A DNA stretch of 17,040 bases from Porphyromonadaceae bacterium UBA7180 (GCA_002491165.1 DKVK01000001.1:2228-19267), one strand, 5' to 3'; shown: positions 8,034 through 15,996, counted from the stretch's first letter. The notes: a model not told the origin generated them from the letters alone. Numbers and translations are program-made.

Positions 8034-8105
8034 GATGTTATTTATGTGGAGGATGTCACTGATGTGACTTATGTTATTTATTTATGTTACTGATGCGGAG
8101 GATGT
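8034..8105 (+). repeat. degenerate 9-bp tandem repeat, locus A
   Basis: ATGT (once ATGC) recurs at 8035, 8044, 8053, 8062, 8071, 8084, 8093 and 8102: a strict 9-base step with a single 4-base slip between 8071 and 8084. Typical units are GGATGTCAC and TGATGTGAC. Read in one frame the units give D-V-T, D-V-I and Y-V-I tripeptides, but no start codon serves that frame. It fills the 161-base gap between the convergent MATE and secreted-protein genes. The same repeat occurs at 15691 and 16083. Confidence 0.7.
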
Positions 8106-8178
8106 ATGCTGCGGTTATCGGGCCTATTCGGCCTATCTCCCGCTTATAAACATATCAGAGCCGTGTTGTCGGGGTCGG

Positions 8179-9825
8179 TTACTTGGTACGTTTCAGACAC
8201 GGAGCCTGGTAGTCGTTTTCATCATAGATGAAGTAGGTGCCGGTCCAGGTGCCTGTAATCTTGTTGGAGGCGCCACCTTTAAGGTTCGCGTCGTCGGTAA
8301 GATTGAAGGTGAGGGTCTTGGTGCGCGGCGTCGGGCCGTCGCTGATGGTGAGCGTGCCGCCGGTCAGCGGGGCCATGATCGACTGGTATCCTTCGTCGTC
8401 GGCCGAGTCATTGTCGCCGTACCAGGAGAAAATCACATTGCCGGTGAACTCTACGCGTCCCGGGAGAATCACGTTCTCGCCGAAGCCAGTGCCCACGGTA
8501 TAGGTACCGTTGCCGAGTTCCTCGCCTTCCTTCTTGAGGATGGTGAACTGCACGGCGTCTTTATGGGGAATGTCCGCGGTGTCCATCACATACAGCTCGT
8601 AGGTGTCATATCCGAGCACGAATGTCTCCGGCTCTTTGTAGACAAGTGCCGCAGCCTGGTCGGCGAAGGAGACGGTACGGTCGCCTGTCAGTGTGGAATA
8701 GGGCGGTTTGGGTTCTTTCTCCTCGTTGTCGCAGAAGTTGGCTACCACTATATTGCCTTCGTATGTTCCGGTAATCTTGTTGCCGTTCTCGTCGGTGAAG
8801 TTGAAAGCCACCTTCTTGCCGTTGTTGCTGACGGTAAACTCGCCGGCGCGGATAAGAGCCAGGTAGCGGACGCCGTTCTCGTCGAGCTTTGTCAGATAAG
8901 AGCCTGTCTGCACTATCTGACCCAGGAAATCCACGGTCTCTCCGGGACGGAAAGTATAAGGATTGTATGTGCGGCTGTTCACGACATAGGTGCGTGTATC
9001 TATGCGGTAAGTGCCGTCGGGGAGCGCGGTCCTGACATTCATGGGGTCGGCGCTTTTAGGCATATAGGTGTCCAGGTTGAGCCAGAATCCCTCAGTCTGC
9101 ACACCGTCCTCGGTGAATGTTCCGCTGTAGAACTGCATCATGGCGTCGTCGGCCAGGGGGAGGAACCAGTTGCCGTAGTAACGTTCCTGTGCGCCGGTGA
9201 AGGTTACGTTCTGGTCACCGGTGAAGGATTCATATTCCGAAGGTGAGGTAGTGAAAACGATCGGACCCCGGTAGCGGAGGTTAACGGGCTGCTGCTCCAT
9301 GGAAATCATCTCCACGCGGATGTCATACTGCCCGTTGGCGGCATGGCGTACGTCCACGGTTCCGTCCATGAAAATCTGGAAGGAGACACCGTCTTCGCCC
9401 GCTGCGGTGCGTGTGCGCAGACCGCTGCTGTTGATATTGATGGTGAAGGGGTTGGTGGCCTGTCCCACACGGTAATACCCTTCGGGAATCACGGCATCGT
9501 ACTTATCGCTGCTGGGGGTGCCTATCAGCTGAAGCGATGCCTGCATGCCACCAACGGTGGAAGGCTGTCCGTATTCGTCGGGCTCGTCGGTGCCGAGCTC
9601 TATGGTGTACACGCCGTTGCTGCCCATAGTGGCGTATGACGCCGACAGCATGTATTCTGCCTTAGTGTAAGAGGGTGCATCCTCGAAGAGCACTCCCGCT
9701 ATCCTGGAGGTGGCGAGAGTCGTCTTGTTTCCGTTGGTCTCCTCTATCACCAGGTTTTCAGTGGTCTGCGCCGCGGCAGAGAAAGCGGCGGCCAGTGCCA
9801 TAACTGTAATGATATGTTTTGTCAT
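8179..9825 (-). CDS. large secreted protein with three beta-rich repeat modules
   Basis: A 548-residue protein with a signal peptide (M-T-K-H-I-I...A-A-A-Q, residues 1-20). I do not recognise a named family. Residues 23-50 carry an N-terminal motif (L-V-I-E-E-T-N-G-N-K...V-L-F) also seen in the two other genes of this operon. The rest looks like three modules, about 55-200, 201-364 and 378-535, each holding a G-x-Y-x-V/I turn (116-120, 271-274, 440-444) and ending with a pair of strands G-x-x-T-V...F-N-x-T-D...I-T-G-T-x-x-G (clear at 341-358 and 507-530). Modules 2 and 3 both open with T-G-D-x-x-V-x-F (202-209, 380-387). There is no obvious lipobox, membrane helix or C-terminal sorting domain. 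It is the last gene of the operon, 9 bases after its neighbour. Likely an extracytoplasmic binding or surface protein; function unknown. Confidence 0.7.
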   Translation of the reverse strand: MTKHIITVMALAAAFSAAAQTTENLVIEETNGNKTTLATSRIAGVLFEDAPSYTKAEYMLSASYATMGSNGVYTIELGTDEPDEYGQPSTVGGMQASLQLIGTPSSDKYDAVIPEGYYRVGQATNPFTININSSGLRTRTAAGEDGVSFQIFMDGTVDVRHAANGQYDIRVEMISMEQQPVNLRYRGPIVFTTSPSEYESFTGDQNVTFTGAQERYYGNWFLPLADDAMMQFYSGTFTEDGVQTEGFWLNLDTYMPKSADPMNVRTALPDGTYRIDTRTYVVNSRTYNPYTFRPGETVDFLGQIVQTGSYLTKLDENGVRYLALIRAGEFTVSNNGKKVAFNFTDENGNKITGTYEGNIVVANFCDNEEKEPKPPYSTLTGDRTVSFADQAAALVYKEPETFVLGYDTYELYVMDTADIPHKDAVQFTILKKEGEELGNGTYTVGTGFGENVILPGRVEFTGNVIFSWYGDNDSADDEGYQSIMAPLTGGTLTISDGPTPRTKTLTFNLTDDANLKGGASNKITGTWTGTYFIYDENDYQAPCLKRTK

Positions 9826-9834
9826 GATGCGGTC

Positions 9835-10311
9835 TTATTTAATGAATTTGAACTGAACACCGGCGGCGCTTACCACGTAAACACCTTTGGGCAGGGGGTC
9901 GAGCGCCAGGGAGAAGGCTCCGGCCTCATCGGCCTTGGCTCCGGCCACCGTCATGCCCGAGGTGTTGAATACCGTTACCTGGGAGCCCGGAGCCACGCCG
10001 GCGCCCGAAAGGATTCCGCCCTCGATGCGGAACGAGGGTTTGGTGCCGTCAACGGCTACCCCGGAAATGCCCGACCCGCTGCGCAGGATTTTCATGTCCT
10101 GTACATTTGCGATGACGTATGTGTACTTCTCCTGCCCATGCGTGGTGACGGTCATCTCGCCGTCGGCGAACGTGGCCACGGGAGTAGAGGCAAACTCGAA
10201 CTCAACGTGCTTGCCGTCATTGAGGTTCACCTGCAGCGAGTAGTCGTAGGCCGAGGCGCTGAAAGCCGCTGTCATTAGCATCGCGGCGGCTGCTATGATA
10301 TGTTTTTTCAT
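9835..10311 (-). CDS. small secreted protein with type IX-like C-terminal domain
   Basis: A 158-residue protein: signal peptide M-K-K-H-I-I...A-S-A (about 1-21), then the motif L-Q-V-N-L-N-D-G-K-H-V-E-F-E...V-A-T-F, common near the start of exported Bacteroidales proteins, and from about 100 a domain ending P-K-G-V-Y-V-V-x-x-x-x-x-x-F-K-F-I-K. That ending matches the type A sorting domain of type IX secretion cargo (Por_Secre_tail-like), where the C-terminal beta domain is removed during export. Almost nothing lies between the two ends, so this may be a minimal carrier or partner rather than an enzyme. It sits 13 bases after the frameshifted gene and 9 bases before the large one, clearly an operon. 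No type IX machinery gene is visible in the window, and some Bacteroidales keep this domain without it. Confidence 0.7.
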   Translation of the reverse strand: MKKHIIAAAAMLMTAAFSASAYDYSLQVNLNDGKHVEFEFASTPVATFADGEMTVTTHGQEKYTYVIANVQDMKILRSGSGISGVAVDGTKPSFRIEGGILSGAGVAPGSQVTVFNTSGMTVAGAKADEAGAFSLALDPLPKGVYVVSAAGVQFKFIK

Positions 10312-10324
10312 CCTGTTCCTGTTT

Positions 10325-11265
10325 TTATTTGAGGTTGATACTGCGAATGCCTCCGGCGGGACGCTTCAGGGCCGGGGTCGACGAAGTGCCCGTGAAAGTC
10401 GGGGTGCCCGTTATCTCCGCATCCAATGTGAAGTGGGGACGGCGACCGTCGTCGAAGAGGAGATTCATATCCATCACATACTTGTCGCCATTCTTCTCTA
10501 CGGTGACGATACCCTCCGTGATGGCGGGATTGGAGCTGGGGCGATACATGGATACGACTCCCCCGGCCACTGTCATGTCGCCGGTGCCTCCAACTATATA
10601 TGTGCCGGGCATCAGAGTAGTGGCATCTGCCCCGCTGAAGAATATCAGAGGCATCTCTATATAGTAATCGGGGTCGCTGAAAGAGATGTAGAAAGTGCCC
10701 GGCGCCTGGGGATTCTCGTTGTATTTGGCCTTGTCAAGAACGAGGTCGAAATATTCGGAGTATGTTGCCGAGGGAAGCGTCCCGCTCCATCGGGTCTTTA
10801 CCTCCTGCCGTCGGCAAGGGTGATGTTCACGTCGATGGTGTAGACCTTCTGTTCGTTCGAGACTGTGAGGCTACCCGAAGCGAGGGCCGTGCGGGCGTCC
10901 TCCTTTTCATAATAGGAGTAGCTGGAAATGTCCACGCGGTTGCCCTGGTTGGTGTTGGTTACCACATACTCTCCGGGGCACAGATACTGAGTGTCGGCGG
11001 GGCCGTAGAGGTCGCAGACCAGTTTGCCGCCGTCCGAGAGGTCGAAGGTCAAAGTAGCATTGCCGCCGCTGTAAACATCCGTCCCCAGACTGTTTACCTT
11101 GAGGTCAGAACCCTGGGAGACCTGCTCGAAGGTCATGCTCTGAACATAGTCGGCACCGAATTTGTGGGAAAGGTCGTTCTCCATCACCACAGTCACGCTC
11201 TGTGCTGCGGCGCCAAGGGAACACAAGGCCAATGCCATCACGATGATTGGTTGTCGTTTAATCAT
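10325..11265 (-). pseudogene. secreted two-module protein gene interrupted by a one-base frameshift
   Basis: The 5' part (11265 to 10798) encodes 155 residues with a signal peptide ending G-A-A-A-Q and stops at a TAA right after D-G-R-R. The next frame is open across the site and continues with K-T-R-W-S-G-T-L-P and about 150 further residues to a TAA at 10325. Joined, they give about 313 residues with two copies of one module: each has P-G-x-Y-x-V, later x-T-V...Y-x-x-x-x-N-x-x-x-x-D-G-R-R and a closing strand. Because D-G-R-R is followed by a strand in copy two (P-H-F-T-L-D) and by K-T-R-W-S in the shifted frame of copy one, one base seems to have been lost at AGGAGG-TAAAG (10797-10807). 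It may be a true mutation, phase-variable or recoded site, or a sequence error. First gene of the three-gene operon. Confidence 0.72.
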
Positions 11266-11362
11266 AAAAAATACTCTTTTGCACGCTGTGATGCTTCCTC
11301 ATTGAATCTTCACAATTCGCCAACTTACCTCATCCGCGCAGGTTAACATTGTTTTTCAAAGG

Positions 11363-11396
11363 CAAAGTAAACTAATTTTTTTCTGAAAAAAACAAA
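11363..11396 (-). promoter_or_regulatory. promoter of the secreted-protein operon
   Basis: On the minus strand TTTG (11396-11393), 22 bases, then TTACTTTG (11370-11363) resemble the Bacteroidota consensus with one -7 mismatch and a slightly long spacer. The next TAnnTTT-like box (11373-11366) would give an 18-base spacer. The leader to the ATG would be about 90 bases. Confidence 0.4.
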
Positions 11397-11466
11397 TAAT
11401 GCACCGAAATCTATTCAATAAACCAAATCTTTCCACCAGCCGGAGTTCTCCAGATTCTCTCGGCAC

Positions 11467-11500
11467 TCTCGATTAATCGAGATTTATCAGGATTAATCCC
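11467..11500. promoter_or_regulatory. 10-bp-phased GATTWATC array with 16-bp palindrome
   Basis: GATTAATC (11471), GATTTATC (11481) and GATTAATC (11491) start exactly 10 bases apart, one helical turn each. The first lies inside a perfect 16-base palindrome, TCTCGATTAATCGAGA (11467-11482). The array is about 70 bases upstream of the secreted-operon promoter, so repeated sites for a regulator on one DNA face are plausible. The rest of the 312-base gap from 11266 to 11577 shows no gene. Confidence 0.45.
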
Positions 11501-11577
11501 GAATTTCGGAAAAAGTCCGAGAACCACAAGAACCCCGAAATTGCCGAAAGAGCTGACTGCCGCCGGGGCTAAACGAA

Positions 11578-11613
11578 AAGGAAGGCGGCTCCGCGGCGGG
11601 AGCTGCCTTCCTT
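11578..11613 (-). terminator. intrinsic terminator of sdhCAB
   Basis: A 15-base stem (right arm 11599-11613, left arm 11578-11592, one mismatch) with a 6-base loop stands 18 bases after the sdhB stop. In the minus-strand RNA the stem runs straight into CCTTTTCGTTT, a modest U run. Confidence 0.8.
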
Positions 11614-11631
11614 ATTATGAGAGGAGTTGGA

Positions 11632-12390
11632 TTACTGTTTGCACTTGGCGGCGATGAACATACGGTTCATGCGGCCGATGTTGTAGAGCTTGATATTCTT
11701 CGGGCATTCGGCCGAGCAGGCACCTGTGTTGGTGCAGTTTCCGAATCCGAGTTCGTCCATCTTGGCCACCATTGCGCGCACGCGGCGGTCTTTCTCCACC
11801 TGGCCCTGGGGCAGCAGCGCGAACTGGCTGACCTTGGCAGAGACGAACAGCATGGCGGAACCGTTCTTGCAGGCTGCCACACAGGCACCGCAGCCGATGC
11901 AGGTGGCGGAGTCCATGGCCTCGTCGGCAGCCTCCTTGGAGATGGGAATCGCGTTGGCATCCTGTGCGCCGCCGCAGTTGAACGATACGTAGCCGCCGGC
12001 CTGCTGGATTTTGTCGAAGGCGTTGCGGTCCACCATAAGGTCCTTGATTACGGGGAACGCAGCGGAACGCCAGGGTTCTACGGTGATGGTCTCGCCGTTA
12101 TGGAAACGGCGCATGTAGAGCTGGCACGTGGTGGCGCCCGTAGCGGGTCCGTGGGGGTGTCCGTTTATGTAGAGCGAGCACATGCCGCAGATGCCCTCGC
12201 GGCAGTCGTGGTCGAAGACTACGGGCTCCTGGCCCTCCTCTATCAACCGCTCGTTCAGGATATCGAGAGTCTCAAGAAACGAGGTGTCAGGGGTGGTTTC
12301 GACATCGGTATAAGTCACGAATCCCCCCTTCGACCGTGCGTCCTTCTGGCGCCAGATCTTGAGATTGACTTTCATTATGCTATCTTCCAT
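11632..12390 (-). CDS. sdhB: succinate dehydrogenase/fumarate reductase iron-sulfur subunit
   Basis: A 252-residue electron-transfer subunit linking the flavoprotein to the membrane cytochrome. The [2Fe-2S] ligands are Cys63, Cys68, Cys71 (C-R-E-G-I-C-G-M-C) and Cys89. The C-terminal ferredoxin half holds C-I-G-C-G-A-C at 164-170 with Cys174, then Cys219, Cys225 and Cys229 (C-x-x-x-C-P), the ligand set for the [4Fe-4S] and [3Fe-4S] clusters, so nothing is missing. Length is normal. It is the last gene of the operon, 32 bases after sdhA, and is followed by a terminator. In anaerobic Bacteroidales the complex mostly runs as menaquinol:fumarate reductase, making succinate; direction cannot be read from sequence. 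ATG at 12390 chosen; a second in-frame ATG five codons on is possible. Confidence 0.97.
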   Translation of the reverse strand: MEDSIMKVNLKIWRQKDARSKGGFVTYTDVETTPDTSFLETLDILNERLIEEGQEPVVFDHDCREGICGMCSLYINGHPHGPATGATTCQLYMRRFHNGETITVEPWRSAAFPVIKDLMVDRNAFDKIQQAGGYVSFNCGGAQDANAIPISKEAADEAMDSATCIGCGACVAACKNGSAMLFVSAKVSQFALLPQGQVEKDRRVRAMVAKMDELGFGNCTNTGACSAECPKNIKLYNIGRMNRMFIAAKCKQ

Positions 12391-12422
12391 GATTTTTCTT
12401 TTTTTATTGCCGAATGGGCAGA

Positions 12423-14444
12423 TTATGACTTGTAGTTACGTGTCTGAACCTTGATTGCCTCGTAGTGGAGCGGTTCGATGATGAGTTGCGGAGCTTTGGT
12501 GTCGGAACCGGCATAGTCCCAGCACGATACGTAGAAGTAGTTGGCGTCGTCGCGTTTGGCCTCGCCCTCTTCGGTCTGGTATTCCTCGCGGAAGTGGCCG
12601 CCGCAGCTTTCGTTGCGGTTCAGGGCATCGTATGCCACGAGTTCGCCCATCGTGATGAAGTCGCGCAGACGGAAGGCCTTGTCAAGCTCAACGTTCATGC
12701 CCTCCTGGTCGCCCGGGATGTAGAGGTCGGTGTTGAATACCTCGCGCAGGCGCTTGAACTCCACGAGCGCATGTTCCAGACCTTCGCGGTTGCGGGCCAT
12801 GCCCACATATTCCCACATGATGTGGCCCAGCTCCTTGTGGATGGAGTCCACCGAGCGCGAACCCTGGATGGCCATGAGGCGGTCCATCTCTTCCTGGCAT
12901 TTCTTCTCGGCGGCGTCGAACTCCGGAGTGTCGGTGCGGAAGTGGGGAACGGTAATCTGGTCGCTCAGATAGTTCTGGATGGTGTAGGGAAGCACGAAGT
13001 AACCGTCGGCGAGACCCTGCATCAGGGCGGAGGCGCCGAGTCGGTTAGCGCCGTGGTCGGAGAAGTTGCACTCGCCGATGGCGAAGAGGCCTTTGACCGA
13101 AGTCTGGAGCTCGTAGTCTACCCAGATGCCGCCCATGGTGTAGTGGATGGCGGGGAAGATCATCATCGGGTTGTAGTACTTCACGCCGTCGATTTCGCGG
13201 GCCAGCTCGCCGGGATTGACATCGGTGATTTCCTCATACATATCGAAGAGGTTGCCGTAGCGCTGGCGCACGGTGTCAAGGCCGAGGCGGTTGATGGCTT
13301 CGGAGAAGTCGAGGAATACGGCCAGGCCGGTGTTGTTGACGCCGAAGCCGGCGTCGCAACGCTCCTTGGCGGCACGCGAGGCCACGTCGCGGGGCACGAG
13401 GTTACCGAAAGCCGGGTAGCGGCGCTCCAGATAGTAATCGCGTTCCTCCTCGGGGATGTCGCTGCCCTTGATTTCGCCGCTCTGCAGCTTGCGGGCGTCC
13501 TCGATGTTTTTCGGCACCCAGATACGGCCGTCGTTACGCAGCGACTCCGACATGAGGGTCAGCTTCGACTGCTTGTCGCCGTGAACGGGGATACATGTGG
13601 GGTGGATCTGCACGTAAGCGGGGTTCGCGAAGTAGGCGCCCTTGCGGTAGCAGGCCATGGCGGCGCTGACATTGCAGCCCATGGCGTTGGTAGAGAGGAA
13701 GTAGGCGTTGCCGTAACCGCCGGTGGCTATTACTACGGCGTGGGCGGCGAAGCGCTCGAACTTGCCTGTCACGAGGTTCTTGGCGATGATGCCGCGTGCG
13801 CGTTCCACACCGTCCTTGTCCTTGATTAGCACGACGTCGTGCATCTCGTAGCGGTTGTAGCTCTTCACCTTTCCGGCCTGTATCTGGCGGTTGAGCGAGG
13901 AGTAGGCGCCGAGCAACAGTTGCTGGCCGGTCTGGCCCTTGGCGTAGAATGTACGCGACACCTGTGCGCCGCCGAACGAGCGGTTGGCCAGCAGGCCGCC
14001 GTACTCGCGTGCGAACGGTACGCCCTGTGCCACACACTGGTCTATGATGTTGTTCGACACTTCGGCCAGACGGTAAACGTTGGCTTCGCGGGCACGGTAG
14101 TCGCCGCCCTTCACGGTGTCGTAGAACAGGCGGTAGACGGAGTCACCGTCGTTCTGGTAATTCTTGGCAGCGTTGATACCGCCCTGCGCGGCGATGGAGT
14201 GCGCGCGGCGGGGTGAATCCTGAATACAGAAGTTCAGGACGTTGAAGCCCATCTCGGCCAGCGACGAAGCGGCGGAAGCGCCGGCGAGGCCGGTGCCCAC
14301 CACGATGATGTCGAGGCGGCGCTTGTTGGCGGGATTGACGAGCTTCTGGTGAGCCTTATAGTTGGTCCATTTCTCAGCGATAGGACCTTCCGGGATTTTG
14401 GAATCGGCCGGATTCATTGTTTTAACATTCAGATTATTTTCCAT
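12423..14444 (-). CDS. sdhA: succinate dehydrogenase/fumarate reductase flavoprotein subunit
   Basis: A 673-residue catalytic subunit that interconverts succinate and fumarate. The FAD dinucleotide fold reads D-I-I-V-V-G-T-G-L-A-G at 45-55, and R-R-A-H-S-I-A-A-Q-G-G-I-N at 79-91 places the covalent-FAD histidine at His82. Substrate-side motifs include I-H-P-T-C-I-P-V-H-G and, later, Y-T-M-G-G-I-W-V-D and G-E-C-N-F-S-D-H-G-A-N-R-L-G-A-S-A-L. The chain is longer than the E. coli FrdA (about 600) and fits the 640-670 residue Bacteroidota form. It starts 12 bases after the sdhC stop and precedes sdhB by 32 bases. All key residues appear intact. Confidence 0.97.
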   Translation of the reverse strand: MENNLNVKTMNPADSKIPEGPIAEKWTNYKAHQKLVNPANKRRLDIIVVGTGLAGASAASSLAEMGFNVLNFCIQDSPRRAHSIAAQGGINAAKNYQNDGDSVYRLFYDTVKGGDYRAREANVYRLAEVSNNIIDQCVAQGVPFAREYGGLLANRSFGGAQVSRTFYAKGQTGQQLLLGAYSSLNRQIQAGKVKSYNRYEMHDVVLIKDKDGVERARGIIAKNLVTGKFERFAAHAVVIATGGYGNAYFLSTNAMGCNVSAAMACYRKGAYFANPAYVQIHPTCIPVHGDKQSKLTLMSESLRNDGRIWVPKNIEDARKLQSGEIKGSDIPEEERDYYLERRYPAFGNLVPRDVASRAAKERCDAGFGVNNTGLAVFLDFSEAINRLGLDTVRQRYGNLFDMYEEITDVNPGELAREIDGVKYYNPMMIFPAIHYTMGGIWVDYELQTSVKGLFAIGECNFSDHGANRLGASALMQGLADGYFVLPYTIQNYLSDQITVPHFRTDTPEFDAAEKKCQEEMDRLMAIQGSRSVDSIHKELGHIMWEYVGMARNREGLEHALVEFKRLREVFNTDLYIPGDQEGMNVELDKAFRLRDFITMGELVAYDALNRNESCGGHFREEYQTEEGEAKRDDANYFYVSCWDYAGSDTKAPQLIIEPLHYEAIKVQTRNYKS

Positions 14445-14456
14445 ATCGCGTAAGAA

Positions 14457-15587
14457 TTATTTTTGTTTGTCATTGGGGTTAGCGGGCTCCTGTGCGGGAG
14501 CGTCGTCAGCTGCCTGCTGCTCGGGAGAAACCTGCTTCGGTTCGCCCTGCGGAGCCTCCTGGGGCTGTGCCTGCGGCTGAGCCTGGGGCTGGCCCATCAT
14601 CTGCGGCATCTGCGGCTGCTGCGTCTGGCCGTCGGCGGCGCGCTGGAGGGCTTCTACGGGCAGGTTGGCCGTGGGATCAAGGTAATTGACGAGGTTAACG
14701 ATGTTGAGCATCTGCTGCCCTACAGCCTGGATGTCCACACCCGGCATCTGCATTTTCATCATGCCGAGCATCATGTCGGCCTGCGGTGCTATCTGCGCCA
14801 TGGTCATCTTGACGGTCTGCATGTCGCTGGGCATATTGAGCATCGGAAGTGTCTCGTTAAGCGGGGCAACGGCCATCTCGATATACTGCGACTGGAGTTC
14901 CGGCTGTGTGGAATAGTAATCCTTCTGCGACTGAACGAAGAAGACAACGGCCTGGGCCACGAAGAGGGCTACGACGATGGATGTCCACCAGTCGCCGATT
15001 TTCTTCCAGCGGGGAATCCAGGCTGTGCTGTCCCAACCGATGGACTGGAACATGGACCAGAAACCGTGGGTCATGTGGAACCACAGGGCCACGAAACCGA
15101 TGATGTAGACGATGGGAGTCCAGATTTCCTTGAAGGCTTCCTGGATGAAGAGTGTGCCGGCGGCAGCGGGGACGGTGCCGTGGTGGCCGAGCACTTCCTC
15201 GAGCTGCATCTTTGCCCAGAACTGGATGAGGTGTACCACCAGGAAAGCGAGGATGACGATACCGAGCACCAGCATGTTCTTCGACGACCATTCGACGGCC
15301 TTGGGAGTCTTGTTGATGAGGTAACGGTCGTTACCGCGGGCCTTACGGTTCATCACCGTGAGCCATACGGCGTAAATGATATGGATGATGAAAAGAAGCG
15401 CGAGGCCCATGGATGCTATCAAAGCATACCAGTTGGCGCCGAGGAACTCACAAATCACATTGTAAGCCGCCGGCCAAACTATCGCGATGCTGTTCATCAA
15501 GCAGTGAAAAGTAACGAATAGGACCAAGCATATGCCCGTCAGAGCCATAATGAACTTACGTCCTACAGATGAGCTTGTTAACCACAT
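14457..15587 (-). CDS. sdhC: succinate dehydrogenase/fumarate reductase cytochrome b subunit with long C-terminal tail
   Basis: The first about 220 residues are a normal Bacteroidota cytochrome b subunit: M-W-L-x-S-S-S-V-G-R-K opening, five membrane helices (about 13-33, 52-75, 103-122, 146-166, 192-217) and heme-ligand histidine candidates His28, His69, His119, His161 and His164, as in the di-heme W. succinogenes type. It anchors the complex and exchanges electrons with menaquinone. The protein is 376 residues, whereas the family is usually about 220-230. The extra 155 residues begin after the fifth helix: a methionine-rich stretch (about 228-282) with M-M-L-G-M-M-K-M-Q-M, then a N-L-V-N-Y-L-D segment and a disordered Q/P/A tail with Q-P-Q-A repeats ending in D-K-Q-K. 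Reading is in frame throughout, with no sign of fusion by error. Start ATG at 15587. Confidence 0.93.
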   Translation of the reverse strand: MWLTSSSVGRKFIMALTGICLVLFVTFHCLMNSIAIVWPAAYNVICEFLGANWYALIASMGLALLFIIHIIYAVWLTVMNRKARGNDRYLINKTPKAVEWSSKNMLVLGIVILAFLVVHLIQFWAKMQLEEVLGHHGTVPAAAGTLFIQEAFKEIWTPIVYIIGFVALWFHMTHGFWSMFQSIGWDSTAWIPRWKKIGDWWTSIVVALFVAQAVVFFVQSQKDYYSTQPELQSQYIEMAVAPLNETLPMLNMPSDMQTVKMTMAQIAPQADMMLGMMKMQMPGVDIQAVGQQMLNIVNLVNYLDPTANLPVEALQRAADGQTQQPQMPQMMGQPQAQPQAQPQEAPQGEPKQVSPEQQAADDAPAQEPANPNDKQK

Positions 15588-15690
15588 AGCAGTTTAATTT
15601 AGTTGTTATTATTGAATTTAGTTTATGTTTTATCTGTTTACATGGTATATCTGCCGTGTCTGCGCTGCTGCTGCCTAAGCCCGGGTCGTT

Positions 15691-15717
15691 ACTGATGTAA
15701 CGGATGTGGCGGATGCC
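15691..15717 (+). repeat. degenerate 9-bp tandem repeat, locus B
   Basis: ATGT at 15695 and 15704 and ATGC at 15713 repeat at 9-base steps (TGATGTAAC, GGATGTGGC, GGATGCC). It lies about 105 bases upstream of sdhC within the predicted sdh leader, so it appears in that RNA as the complement. The other part of 15588-16151 holds promoters and locus C but no gene I can support. Confidence 0.55.
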
Positions 15718-15863
15718 CCGGAATCGTACGCCGTCGGCTCGCCGCCGTAGCCGGTTGTCGCGCTTGCCTCAGGGAGCGGTCCGCAATCAACGGAAGACGT
15801 GGAAAAACGGCCGGCTATACGGCAAAGCACACCACGGCAAAGCCGCAGTAGCGTAACACACTG

Positions 15864-15894
15864 CAAAATTATGATAAAATCGGCAAACGGCAAA
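15864..15894 (-). promoter_or_regulatory. promoter of sdhCAB
   Basis: On the minus strand TTTG (15894-15891), 19 bases, then TAATTTTG (15871-15864) match the Bacteroidota consensus exactly. Transcription would begin near 15857, leaving a leader of about 270 bases before sdhC that includes repeat locus B. Confidence 0.55.
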
Positions 15895-15996
15895 AGGAAA
15901 CCGCCAAAAAATCCCCAAAAAAGATGAGAAAAACGCACACCACCCCTTTCTTCCGCTCCCCGCGGCGAAAATTCGTACAAATTTTCAGGCAAAAAC

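Noticed and set aside
8023..8034. CCGCTGCAGCGG palindrome as MATE terminator
   Set aside because: The palindrome has no room for a loop beyond a 4-base stem and lacks a T run.
8034..8105. CRISPR array or coding tripeptide repeat
   Set aside because: The unit is only 9 bases with no spacers, and the D-V-T frame has no start codon and soon hits a stop.
10797..10807. Programmed frameshifting at the AGG-AGG pair
   Set aside because: Tandem AGG codons are known to promote +1 shifts in E. coli, but here a -1 (or +2) shift is needed to reach the second module, and no slippery heptamer is present. A plain deletion is simpler.
12465..13829. 454-residue plus-strand open frame opposite sdhA
   Set aside because: Antisense shadow in GC-rich DNA; sdhA motifs are unambiguous. 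The same holds for the frames at 14463-15521 (sdhC) and 8071-9246 (secreted protein).
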